NCBI GenBank assembly: GCA_963576725.1
Contig: OY755242.1
Span: 4,531,093-4,595,092, forward strand
DNA length: 64,000 nt
From: Azorinus chamasolen
Taxonomy: Eukaryota; Mollusca; Bivalvia; Cardiida; Solecurtidae
Reading direction: 5' to 3'
A program made the translations under genes and the position numbers. The notes below the pieces were generated by a model that saw only the letters and a program-made list of their open reading frames with translations, searched no databases and had not been told where the DNA came from. Numbering within the stretch: position 1 is the stretch's first letter; each line of letters starts with the position of its first letter. Below, one piece after another: positions 54,556-63,882 of this stretch.

Positions 54556-54749
54556 CATTTCAATGCTGGGAATCAGTTGATACGTCCTTTGCAAATAACG
54601 TAGACCCAGATAAGAAGGTGCCCTATGATCAGGTTTTGCACTGTTTAAAGTATTAGACCTTTTGATATTAAACACAACATGATCCAGTCCAATACGGAAG
54701 TTCAGCGTTGTAAGGGTTAAGCTGGAAGAAACTATTTTTATATGCAATG

Positions 54750-54985
54750 ATGTTTGTTTGTTTGTGTTGATTAATGTCAATTGACTAATTGGACGCCCCA
54801 GAGAGAGAGAGAGATAGTGAGAGAGAGAGAGGAGAGGACACAGAGAAGCCCGGGCGCGATGCCCTACTCTTATTATCGACTGAGTTTCTCTAGTTCTTTT
54901 AGATACCCAGTGTAAAGCACTGATACATCGGACCTCGGTTAATAGTCTCGTCCGAAGGATGATGTGGTTCCTGTTAAAGCAAAAG
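54750..54985 (-). mobile_element. SINE-like repeat, reverse, with (AG)n insertion
   Basis: TTGTTTGTTTGTGTTGATTA at the left is a reversed SINE tail. TAGATACCCAGTGTAAAGCA, CTGATACATCGGACCTCGGT and CTCGTCCGAAGGATGA follow, a block I recall from bivalve repeats. An (AG)n run lies at 54799-54833. Confidence 0.5.
54799..54833. repeat. (AG)n microsatellite
   Basis: AGAGAGAGAGAGATAGTGAG run. Confidence 0.9.
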
Positions 54986-55185
54986 TGGTGAGATAAAGCA
55001 TTTATACTGCATAATATACATACATGTATATAGAGCATTAATGTATTGCAACAGGTGTCAAATTCAATCACATATTGCAGTTCTAACAACTGGAATGTGC
55101 GATCGTCACATGTTAGAATTAATGAGCATTTCTATCATACTAAGTTCGAAATAATATAAATATGTTATTATGTATTTTAAAAAAA

Positions 55186-55274
55186 AGTAGCGATGTGTGG
55201 GATCGAACACGGGACCCACGCATTCACATATAACGACCTAGGTACCGAATACGATATACAGGCAACTGCTACTT
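55186..55274 (-). other. tRNA-like sequence, possible SINE head
   Basis: On the minus strand GTAGCAGTTGCCTG at 55272 pairs its first five bases with GCTAC at 55187, and GTTCGATCCCACAC resembles a T arm. The D and anticodon arms do not fold into a standard tRNA. Confidence 0.3.
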
Positions 55275-55734
55275 CATCTGACTCGGAAGAGAAACACATA
55301 GTCTAGCCGTCGCAGCTGTTAAACCCACTTTTAAACGTTTTTTCCATTTTGTTTTTAACATTTTCAAAGGGTTTGCATTGTGTGGGCGTATTCATTTGTA
55401 TTAGATCTATCAGAAATGTGTAAAATAGTGTACATATAATGTGGCAGTTAAAATTCTGAAATTATTCTCTAAACTCTGGAGCCCTATATCCTGCAATACG
55501 AATTCGACCGTTTGGTGGTTCGCCTAAATAGCATTGAAGGGAGGTAAGCGCAGACAGATTAATACTAGACTGGTACCATATATTAATTATGGTTTCGGTG
55601 GTTTCAAATATAGAAATAAGTCGAACTGTTCAAGCCGATGTAACCTCATCAGAGTAATGTATACAGAGACATAATGGCAGTTGACCAAAGTGTATCAACA
55701 AACAAGCTGCATATAAACCGTCTTTGCATTGTAT

Positions 55735-56215
55735 ATTGAAATACGCACGGCGTATATTGACAAATACAAATCCTATATTCACAATGTTCTTTACATATTG
55801 ACAGATGCACATCGTATAGACAAATACTCATGGCATACTGACACACACACACACATCGTGTATTGACAAATGACCAGCGCACAGTGACAAACGCACATCG
55901 TACGATGCACAGTTTACATTGACAAATGCACAACGTATTTTTACAAATGCACATCGTATATTGACAAAAAACACAACGTATATTGACAAATGCACACAGT
56001 ATATTGGCAAATGCACAAAGTATATTTACAAACGTACATCGCATATTGACAAACGCACATCATATAATGATAAATTCACAACACATAGTGAAATTTTTCA
56101 TATTGACAAAATAATGACCAGCGCATAGTGACAAACGCACATCGTATAATGACAAATGCACAGCGTATATTGACAAATGCACACCGTACATTGACACACG
56201 CACATTATATAATAA
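55735..56215 (-). repeat. Minisatellite, 21-bp unit, inverted relative to 52378-52705
   Basis: Unit CGTATATTGACAAATGCACA plus C, about 20 degenerate copies with indels, plus (CA)n at 55843-55856. Confidence 0.92.
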
Positions 56216-56326
56216 GTTCATAACATATGATGAAAAGTGTCAACATATAATAAAAATGACCATGATATATTTAGATATGTACACCATTTTACGCTATACT
56301 CACAATGCAAAGTAATTCTGCCCATA

Positions 56327-56576
56327 TTAACCCTTCGCTTGCTATTCACGTCAATATACCTACCTGTAAATAGTGAAGACCCAGATGAGACAGCTCCTGC
56401 AGGAGCTGTCTCATCAGGGTCTGCACTATTTACAAGTTGATTGTGTAACCAGTGCACTCCACAGCAGTGATTGCACAGCGAAATATTTGTAGGCAGTGAA
56501 GATATATGTAATTATACCACAGGGCATGGATAAAGAAGGAGAAATGTATATTAAAATTCAGCAAGCGAAGGGTTAA
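56327..56576. mobile_element. Family J MITE, complete, TTAA ends
   Basis: TTAA at 56327-56330 and 56573-56576. Ends CCCTTCGCTTGCT and AGCAAGCGAAGGG are perfect inverted repeats. Hairpin ACCCAGATGAGACAGCTCCT and GCAGGAGCTGTCTCATCAGG near 56378-56420. Confidence 0.85.
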
Positions 56577-56667
56577 GCAGCTATGGCGTTCCATACTCAG
56601 AAGTCTTACCCCACTGGCGATTAGCCGCACTTCGCGATATGATTAAAGCAACGTTACAACACAATAC

Positions 56668-56950
56668 TCAGGGAGCAAATGGGGTCTACCATGCACCGCT
56701 AGACTTTTTTTCATGGGTACCAAAATGTTCAGAATCGCGAATGCATTCAAATTTAAATTATTTTAGGCTATATGTATTTTAACCGTTTCCATGACAACCC
56801 CCCAGCTTTCGTAATGATGACCCATAACTGCAAATTTGCCCATATCACAGCCAGTTTTTGTCCTAAACCTATAAAACTGGTACCAAATGGAAGATAAGAC
56901 ATTGCGCTTTTATTTCCCAGTTTTTTATTACCTTATTTGTATACATAGAG
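56668..56950. repeat. Left flank copy of the 355-bp repeat region
   Basis: TTAACCGTTTCCATGACAAC, ATATCACAGCCAGTTTTTGT, CCTAAACCTATAAAACTGGT match 59275-59450. The outer CTCAGGGAGCAAATGGGGTC recurs inverted at 60432-60451, so 56668-60455 may be one inverted-ended unit. Confidence 0.55.
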
Positions 56951-57024
56951 GATCTTACATGAGTGTTCTTGATTATTGGATTTAATAAATCCAATAATCA
57001 TGAACACGAATGCAAGATCCTATT
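56949..57024. repeat. Palindrome made of element O end motif
   Basis: AGGATCTTACATGAGTGTTC and GAACACGAATGCAAGATCCT flank TGATTATTGGATTT / AAATCCAATAATCA. The outer 20 bp match the outer end of element O at 38306-38325. Confidence 0.65.
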
Positions 57025-58090
57025 TATAACATAACACACACAAATGTTATTTGCAGCCAATATTTCAGCAGTAACGTGGATTGTTATAAATTCTCCTTAC
57101 ATATAGAAATGATGAATGAAAGGTGTTATTAGGTTCGCTAGGTAACTGGGACAAAGTAGGTCCAAATTTTCCAACTTTATTTTTTACTTACTGTCATATC
57201 AACCAGGATCTAATTCAGACCTCTCTGGTATTCAATTTAACTGTGATAGTTTATGATACAAAAACATACAGAAACACGTCAAAATAATTTTTGAGTTACA
57301 GTTTTGACATACATAGTTACAAACACGTCACATTATGACGTCATTGTACACAACATGTGTCTATGTAAAGCGCGCCATTTACATGAAGACCAACATACAG
57401 TCACCAACACGTCCGACACTCACTGTCAATGGGATTCGAAATGCGCCTTCGTTTTGGTATATTAAGCCCTTCATTAGTGTTGTATGTATACACATGGACA
57501 TGGACATTTCCACCGAGAAAAAAAATCTCGATTCAAGTGTTCAAAATGTTTGAAATGGACAAAAGATTCAGTACGAACTGCTGCATAAAATGTGTTGGAA
57601 CAGGAGGAAGATTTTCGCGATCAGCTGAGTTAGTGAGTATAGCATATTTGAAATATGTTTGTGCTGTGCTGGATTCAGATGACTATTGTTGTTGATTGAT
57701 GAGATATTTGTATGAGTAGAAATCTGCATAAACAAAAGGACATGCGGTGAAGAAAATGCAAAGTTGAGGAGGCATTTTAATTTAAATGTAGAATTGATTG
57801 TATGGGTCAGAGTAGCTGGTAGGTCTTTTTTGGCATACATTTTGTATATGATTCCTGACAGCGATTACAATTTGTATTATTTTATCGAAATTAAGGCGCA
57901 AGTGTCAACAATCCTTTGCCATCTATCGTGACTCAATCGTGGACAGGTAGGTCGACCACCGTCCACCAGTTTGTTTGTTTTGACAGCGCGTATGAATCGT
58001 TCGAATGTCATTCGGTCGTTCGAATGTTATTCACTAGTGATTATATGCCCATGATTATCAAAAAATAAATGATAGTGTTACGTCACGCTG
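57025..58090. other. No gene recognised
   Basis: Frames of 72-90 codons at 57335-57840 on both strands lack motifs. A short duplication CGTTCGAATGTCATTCGGT occurs near 57992-58030. Confidence 0.35.
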
Positions 58091-58160
58091 AAGCCACGTG
58101 TTATGTTATAATCATGAATATTAATGAGAACATTAAAAATAGGTAAAACAAGTATAGAAA

Positions 58161-59148
58161 CAAGAGATGTTTGTAAAACATGTATACCCCAGACCCCTTG
58201 ACCTTTGATCTAGTGACCTCAACTATAGAGGCCATCTAGTGGTCATGACTAATCAACACGGAAACTTTGAGGATCCTACGCCAAACCACTGATAATTTAT
58301 TGATCTAAAAACATTTCACAAGTTAAGGTCATGGTGACCTTGACCTAGTGACCTCAACAACTATAGGAGTCATCTCGTGGTCACGACCAACCACCACATC
58401 AAGTTTGAAGATCCCGAACCAAACCATTGAGCAGTTATTAATTGGAAACCATTTCATCAGTTAAGGTCATGGTGACCTTGACATTTGACCTAGTGACCTC
58501 ATAAACAATAGGGATCATCTAGTTGTCAAGACCAACCACCGCAGAAAGTTTGAAGATCCTAAGCAAAACCCTTGAGAAGCTATTGATTGGAAACCATTTC
58601 ACCAGTTAAGGTCATGGTGACCTTGACCTTTGACCTAGTGTCCACAAAAACAATAGGTACCACCTAGTGGTCATGACCAACCACCTAAGCAAGTTTGAAG
58701 ATCCTACGCCAAATCCTTAAGCAGTTATTGATCGGAAACCATTTTACCAGTTCAGGTCATGGTGACCTTGACCTTTGACCTAGTAACCTTAAAAACAACA
58801 GGGCTCATCTATGTGTCATGGCCAACCACCTAAGCAAGTTTGAATATCCTAAACCAAACCCTTGAGCAGTTATTGATCAAATACCATTTTACCAGTTAAG
58901 GTCATGGTGACCTTGACCTTTGACCTAGTGACCTCAAAAACAATAGGGGTCATCTAGTGGTCATTATTAACTACCACAGCAAGTTTGATGATTCTAAGCC
59001 AAGTCGTGTTTTAGTTATCATTCGGAAACCATTGATCGACCGACCGACCGACAGACCGACAGACCGACAGACCGACCGACCGACGGACCGACAGACCGAC
59101 CGACATGTGAAAAGCAGTATACCCCCATTTTTTCAAAAGGGGGTATAA
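58161..59148 (+). mobile_element. Element K, second copy: HINE-like, inserted in the 355-bp repeat
   Basis: Starts CAAGAGATGTTTGTAAAACA and ends with (GACC)n at 59036-59104 and TATACCCCCATTTTTTCA / GGGGGTATAA. Six or so 145-bp units, each with CATGGTGACCTTGACCTTTG. Left flank GTATAGAAA and right flank TAACGTAAAA join to the uninterrupted AGAAATAACGTAAA seen at 59490 and 59850, so the insertion made no target duplication beyond at most 2 bp. Confidence 0.85.
59036..59104 (+). repeat. (GACC)n/(GACA)n microsatellite
   Basis: CGACCGACCGACCGACAGAC run within element K. Confidence 0.94.
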
Positions 59149-60180
59149 TAACGTAAAACTTTCATTTTTTATCCTACAAATATCAGAAAATCATTTCAAA
59201 TGCAGTTAACATGATAACGAAACCCCGAGAAAAAAATCCAATTTGAGGACCAAAGCATTAATTTAAAATACCATTTTAACCGTTTCCATGGTAACACCTC
59301 AGTTTCATAATGATTGCCCGTACCTGCAAAAGCATCCATATCACAGCCAGTTCTTTTCCTAAACCTATAAAAATGGTACCAAATTTGAGATAAGACATGG
59401 TGCTTTTATTTCCAGCTTGTTGTTTTTAATTACCTTGTTTGCATACTCATGGATATTAATGAGAACATTAAAGATAGTAAAACAATATAGAAATAACGTA
59501 AATAATGTAAACTATTCACTTTTTATCCTACAGATATCAGAAAACAACTTCAAATGCAGTTTAACATGATGACAAAATCCTCACAAAACAAAATATAAAA
59601 TTTGAGGACCAAAAACTAAACTCTAAGTAACGTTTTAACTGTTTCCATAGTACTCTATTCACACATATTTTGTTAGTCGACACTTACCTGCAAAAATCCT
59701 CCATATCACAGAAAGGTTTTTGCTTACTGTATAAAACTGGTACCGAACTAAAGCTAAGACCTTGTTCTTTTGTGTAAAGGCTATACTTAGGAATTACTTT
59801 TTTTACATACACATGAATATTAATGTAAAAAAAATAGTAAAATAATCCAGAAATAACGTAAACCTTTCATTTCTTATCTTACCAATATCAGAAAACAAGT
59901 TCAAATGTAGTTTAAATTGATGACAAAATACTCAGAAAGCAAATTATCTAAATTGATAACCAAGCACTGAACTGTAAGTAACATTGTAACTGTTCCATGG
60001 TAACCAATCCTTTAACATTTTTTTGAAAATTGACATATACTCAGCTAGATCTCAGTTATTTTTGATGAGTCATGAAATCAAGTGTTACAAACATAGATAT
60101 GAGGAATTGCTTTAATAGTAAATAATACTTTTCGTATATGAACTAATTTGCATATGTATGAATATTTATGATAACAGTAA
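59149..60180 (+). repeat. Tandem repeat, about 355-bp unit, three copies
   Basis: Each unit has TAACGTAAA, TTTTTATCCTACAAATATCA, AGTTTAACATGATGACAAAA, TAACCGTTTCCATGGTAAC, ATAAAACTGGTACC and CATGAATATTAATG. Units are 10-20% diverged. A partial unit lies left of element K (58110-58160). Confidence 0.78.
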
Positions 60181-60550
60181 AAGATGTTGAAATTTTCGAA
60201 AGACGCCAGTCTTTCTCTTATAAAGCAAACACAAATGCTAAATGGTTAGCTAAGTTTAATATGATCACTGCATATCACCAAGATTGTTAGATTAATAAAT
60301 TTGGGACACATTATATAGCACCGATGGTGATATATCTGTTTCCTAGGCAACCATTCTAACCTCATTGTTCATATTACAACAAAGTCTATGTGTGTGTGGG
60401 GGGGGGGGGGAGGGAGGGGAGCATGGTAGACCCCATTGGCTCCCTGAATAACATACTTGCATAAACAAACACACAATACTGAGGCGAAGTACTAGGTGCA
60501 TGTTTTCTTTTGTTTGATTAATCTTTAGTCTGTTATGGGCGGATGGATGA
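60180..60550. other. Flank with poly-G run, no gene
   Basis: Poly-G at 60398-60410 with GTGTGTGG before it. TAGACCCCATTGGCTCCCTG mirrors 56670-56700. Confidence 0.4.
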
Positions 60551-60554
60551 ATAC

Positions 60555-60632
60555 CTATGCAAACAGTTTGGATCCAGATGAGACGCCTAATAACTCGGCG
60601 TCTCATCAGAACACAAATTGTTCGATACTCTG
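60555..60632. mobile_element. Family C MITE
   Basis: GCAAACAGTTTGGATCCAGA, GACGCCTAATAACTCGGCGT, CTCATCAGAACACAAATTGT. Confidence 0.78.
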
Positions 60633-60882
60633 ACCGTGTTAAAAAGGAAATGCAAGGTAAATCAATCGTGAAAACTGAATTCGATGACTACTAACACACT
60701 TTTCTACCAACAAAAGTTTGCTCGATAGGCTAATGACTAAAATGAGGCGTCACCGGTCCTTACTCATCAGCTAATCAGCATATGTTTTACCTGATGAAAA
60801 TATTGTGACCTATATAAACGACAGTATGAATACAGCAGCACCCGTCTAAACCGGACAAACCAAGCAGTATCATTAACGGTCT

Positions 60883-61073
60883 TAACCCATTTCCTCATAG
60901 TCTATTTTTAGATCCAACCTCTTTGAATGAATCTACCGAAAAGCAAATTTACTAGAGAAAAGGACAAGTTTAGAGAATTGGGTAGTTCTGAAACCATTGT
61001 GATAAATAAAGCATGTGCTCCTATGTGACTTTTACAGGGGCGTAGAAATGCGTATTTATGGGGAAAAGGGTTA
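60883..61073 (-). mobile_element. Family D MITE with right side replaced by family A-like end
   Basis: TTAACCCATTTCCTCATAGT and TTTGAATGAATCTACCGAAA are family D (reverse). One hairpin arm remains (AGCATGTGCTCCTATGTGAC); the end GCGTATTTATGGGGAAAAGG with GTTAA is like a family A terminus. Confidence 0.6.
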
Positions 61074-61450
61074 AAGACAGGCGTCAACACATTGCAGGAT
61101 GCAAGTCATGCAGAAAGCTCAATTGGGAGCTTTCTGCACGAGTTTCACCAAGTTATAACCCATTCCCTCCTAATGACGAATTTTGACGTCTTCCAAAAAT
61201 CACTTTTGAAACCATTGTGATAAAAAAAGAATCTGTTTCATTGGAGCAAATAGTCTATTTATCAATTTGGGTTCATACTAAATAATTCTAAAAACAATTC
61301 CCTTTTCCCAGGAATGCTGCTTTTCAGTAGATTTATTCAAAGAGGTTGGGTCTAAAAATAGTATCGGAGCGAATGGGTTGAACAACCACCTGCCTAAAAG
61401 GTATACCCTCATCTTTATCAAACTTTGGTTTAGATGGGGTTTACTGTGTA
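61073..61450. mobile_element. Family B MITE split by a family D insertion
   Basis: AGACAGGCGTCAACACATTG, AGTCATGCAGAAAGCTCAAT and TGGGAGCTTTCTGCACGAGT precede the D element; ACAACCACCTGCCTAAAAGG and GGTTTAGATGGGGTTTACTG follow it. Confidence 0.7.
61155..61382 (+). mobile_element. Family D MITE nested in family B
   Basis: AACCCATTCCCTCCTAATGA left and GTATCGGAGCGAATGGGTT right; hairpin TTTCATTGGAGCAAATAG. Flanking TATAA and TGAAC are worn TTAA-like sites. Confidence 0.78.
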
Positions 61451-61676
61451 ACCCATTTCCTCATATTGACGACATTTGACGACTCTGAAAAAGTCACGTT
61501 GTGAAACCATTGTGATAAAGAGAGCATTTGCTCCTATAGGAGCAAATGCTCTCTTTATCACAATGGTTTCAAACTACCAAAGTCTGAAATTTTCCTTTTC
61601 TCTAGTTAATGCTCCTTTTCGGTAGATTTATTCAAAGAGGTTGTATCTAAAAATAGCCTATGAGGTAATGGGTTAA
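61448..61676 (+). mobile_element. Family D MITE, best copy in the window
   Basis: GTAACCCATTTCCTCATATT left and CTATGAGGTAATGGGTTAA right. Hairpin perfect over 40 bp around GCATTTGCTCCTATAGGAGC, extending to AACCATTGTGATAAAGAG and its complement. Confidence 0.87.
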
Positions 61677-61689
61677 ATGAGCAGATCTT

Positions 61690-61990
61690 ATATAATGACA
61701 TACATGTACGTACAAGACGTTTGGACCATGTCAGAGACCGTAAAATCAAATCGATATCATTCCATGAAGAAACAGAGCAGACCCTGACCAGACGGTTCCT
61801 ACAGCAACGCCTTTGTAAACAGACCAGATCCTGACCAGACTGTTCCTACAGTAACGCCTTTGCAAACAGAGCAGATCTAGGTCAGGCAGCTCCAGTAGAA
61901 GCCGCATGACTAGGATCTTCTCTGTTTACTTAGGGTATACTACTCGTAGACATTTCATTCTACAATTTCTGCCATGGCCAAAATCATTTG
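61690..61990. mobile_element. Family A MITE with tandemly repeated left arm
   Basis: AACAGAGCAGACCCTGACCA, AACAGACCAGATCCTGACCA and AACAGAGCAGATCTAGGTCA are three successive left arms, separated by ACAGTAACGCCTTTG; the single right arm is CATGACTAGGATCTTCTCTG. Confidence 0.6.
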
Positions 61991-62074
61991 TATTTAGCTA
62001 CAAGTATGGGTACAGTTAAACTTGTCCATAGCGAGCGCCCAAATTAAGTGTAGTTCTAGAGTTTAAGATAGAGG

Positions 62075-62292
62075 TATCTCAACTCTTTCGCTGCCAATGT
62101 CACAGCTGTGATTACTTATGCAAACAGTGTGGATCCAGATGAGACGCAGAGTAACTCGGCGTCTCATTAGGATCAACACTGTTTGTTACTGTGACTGTTT
62201 CTAGAAACAAAAATGAATAAAAATAGAAAAGTGTAGCAGATGACAAAGTTTGTAGACGACACAATCTGGCAGCGAAAGAATTAATGCAGGAC
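62075..62292. mobile_element. Family C MITE, complete
   Basis: Ends TCTTTCGCTGCCA at 62085 and TGGCAGCGAAAGA at 62268. Hairpin GTGTGGATCCAGATGAGACG and GCGTCTCATTAGGATCAACA around AGAGTAACTCG. Confidence 0.78.
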
Positions 62293-62348
62293 GAAAGTTA
62301 CGCAAAACTTTCTGTGCATTACGCTCATCCTGCATCAAGCAACCACTT
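62282..62348. mobile_element. Family B hairpin fragment
   Basis: TTAATGCAGGACGAAAGTTA and GCTCATCCTGCATCAAGCAA; ends missing. Confidence 0.55.
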
Positions 62349-62357
62349 ATATACATC

Positions 62358-62556
62358 TACAGTAAAACCTCTCTATAACGGCCACTAAATTACATCAAAT
62401 ATTCTGTGTTAAAGGCAGGTGGCTGCTTTAAGTAAGGTGAAAATAAAACAGAACGCTCCTACAGGAGCGTTCTGTTTTACTTTCAACTTGCTTTAAGCTG
62501 CCACCTGTCCTTAATCATCACAATTAAGTGGTCGTTATAGAGAGGATAGACTGTAT
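62358..62556. mobile_element. Family B MITE, complete, TA flanks
   Basis: TACAGTAAAACCTCTCTATA left and GTTATAGAGAGGATAGACTG right, with core AACGCTCCTACAGGAGCGTT. Closest relative is the copy at 13654. It lies about 60 bp downstream of the GPCR stop codon. Confidence 0.87.
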
Positions 62557-62612
62557 TCGTTTGAGTCTCGCTATAGGCATGTTCTCTGGTAATTGTATCT
62601 ACATATAAGTGT

Positions 62613-63447
62613 TTATGGTACGATTAACAGAGCTCTCGGATACTTCCGTTTGCTTGCGTCGTCCACAGGTAAGCAGCTTCCGAAGTTTGTTCTGTACTGC
62701 ACGCTGTGGTAGGCGTAGAGCAGAGGATTTACAGCTGACTTCATCCAGAGTACCCAGTTAAAGAACTCGTACAAACTCGTGTTTACACATTCGTCGCAGA
62801 ATGATATAACAACTGTCGTAATTGTGTATGGCGCCCAGAAAATCAGGAACGCCACGACAAGAATAGCTAGGAGTCTTGCCGCTTTGTTTTCACGCCTGCT
62901 GAATGCTGTTTGGTTTTCGGTCGGATAATTCAATCCTGTTCTCACAACTTTCATGGTTCCCATCGCACTGGTATCTTTGTCGTTGTTCCGACTTCCGTTC
63001 CGGTCTCCGAATTCATCACTTCCTTTGTACTTGTTTTGGCGGCGACTGTGTTAGTGTTGGATGATACACGTGGGTGATGTAGCTGAGTGGGTAATATACG
63101 ATTCCGTTGTCTGATTTTGTAGTATATTACTGTATTGAGCGAGATTAAAAGTACAAATGGTAGAATGAATTCAACGAATGCCGTGACAGTAGTGTACGCG
63201 AAGTTGTAGGCAAATTCTACGTCACAGTCATGTGTTCTACGGTTGAATAGCCGTGCCAGTGGTCCCAGCCGATTATAGCAGGGGAGTATATTAGAAAAGA
63301 AATCAGCCACGAGACGGCTATTTGTGCCATAGCCACTTTCATGGTTATCCTCAGAGAGTATCGGGAACCGAGTAGAATCAACAACAGTCTGTCGAAGCTT
63401 AGTACCAGCATCAACAAAATGGACTCAAAACATAAAGTAAAGTCCAT
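62613..63447 (-). CDS. Histamine H3-like aminergic GPCR, TM3-TM7 fragment with two frameshifts
   Basis: The minus strand encodes most of a class A amine receptor (seven-helix plasma-membrane receptor coupling to G proteins). TM3: DFTLCFESILLMLVLSFDRL, with the amine-binding Asp at 3.32 and DRL in place of DRY. TM4: AVSWLISFLIYSPAIIGW. Extracellular loop 2 has the conserved Cys (HDCDVEF). TM5: FILPFVLLISLNTVIYY with Pro5.50. A Thr/Ser-rich third loop follows, then TM6 FLIFWAPYTI (WxP with Trp6.48) and TM7 WVLWMKSAVNPLLYAY (NPxxY; Lys at 7.45 where Asn is usual). The loop-2 sequence and helix endings resemble histamine H3/H4 receptors most. Frame changes near 63230-63238 and somewhere in 62955-63005 each fit a one-base loss: either assembly errors or a pseudogene. 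TM1-TM2 fall in the adjoining N gap or beyond. Stop at 62613-62615. Confidence 0.78.
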
Positions 63448-63647
63448 NNNNNNNNNNNNNNNNNNNNNNNNNNNNNNNNNNNNNNNNNNNNNNNNNNNNN
63501 NNNNNNNNNNNNNNNNNNNNNNNNNNNNNNNNNNNNNNNNNNNNNNNNNNNNNNNNNNNNNNNNNNNNNNNNNNNNNNNNNNNNNNNNNNNNNNNNNNNN
63601 NNNNNNNNNNNNNNNNNNNNNNNNNNNNNNNNNNNNNNNNNNNNNNN
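63448..63647. other. Assembly gap, 200 N
   Basis: Exactly 200 N, immediately upstream of the GPCR fragment. A round number suggests a scaffold gap of unknown true size. Confidence 0.99.
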
Positions 63648-63880
63648 AATTCCGCCTTTTATCTAATATACCAAACTCGGCTCATTAAAAAATGGTCCGA
63701 GGGCATGCGGAATGCTGCTCTCCCTCAAAAATGGACTCGGCTGACCTTTAACACGTCAGACCTAGTTGTTTGACTACAAAAACTATACTATGATTAGACA
63801 CAGATACTTCTGAACGTTCGAAATAATGGAATGAACCAAGATATTAAAAAAATAGATGTGTGATATAGCATTTACCTATT
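63648..63880. other. No gene recognised
   Basis: Has a short imperfect repeat (AAATGGTCCGAGGGCATGCG, AAAATGGACTCGGCTGACC). No continuation of the GPCR is visible on this side of the gap. Confidence 0.4.
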
Positions 63881-63882
63881 CA

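Noticed and set aside
57335..57840. Overlapping frames of 72-90 codons
   Set aside because: No motif, frames on both strands, and no conservation to judge from.
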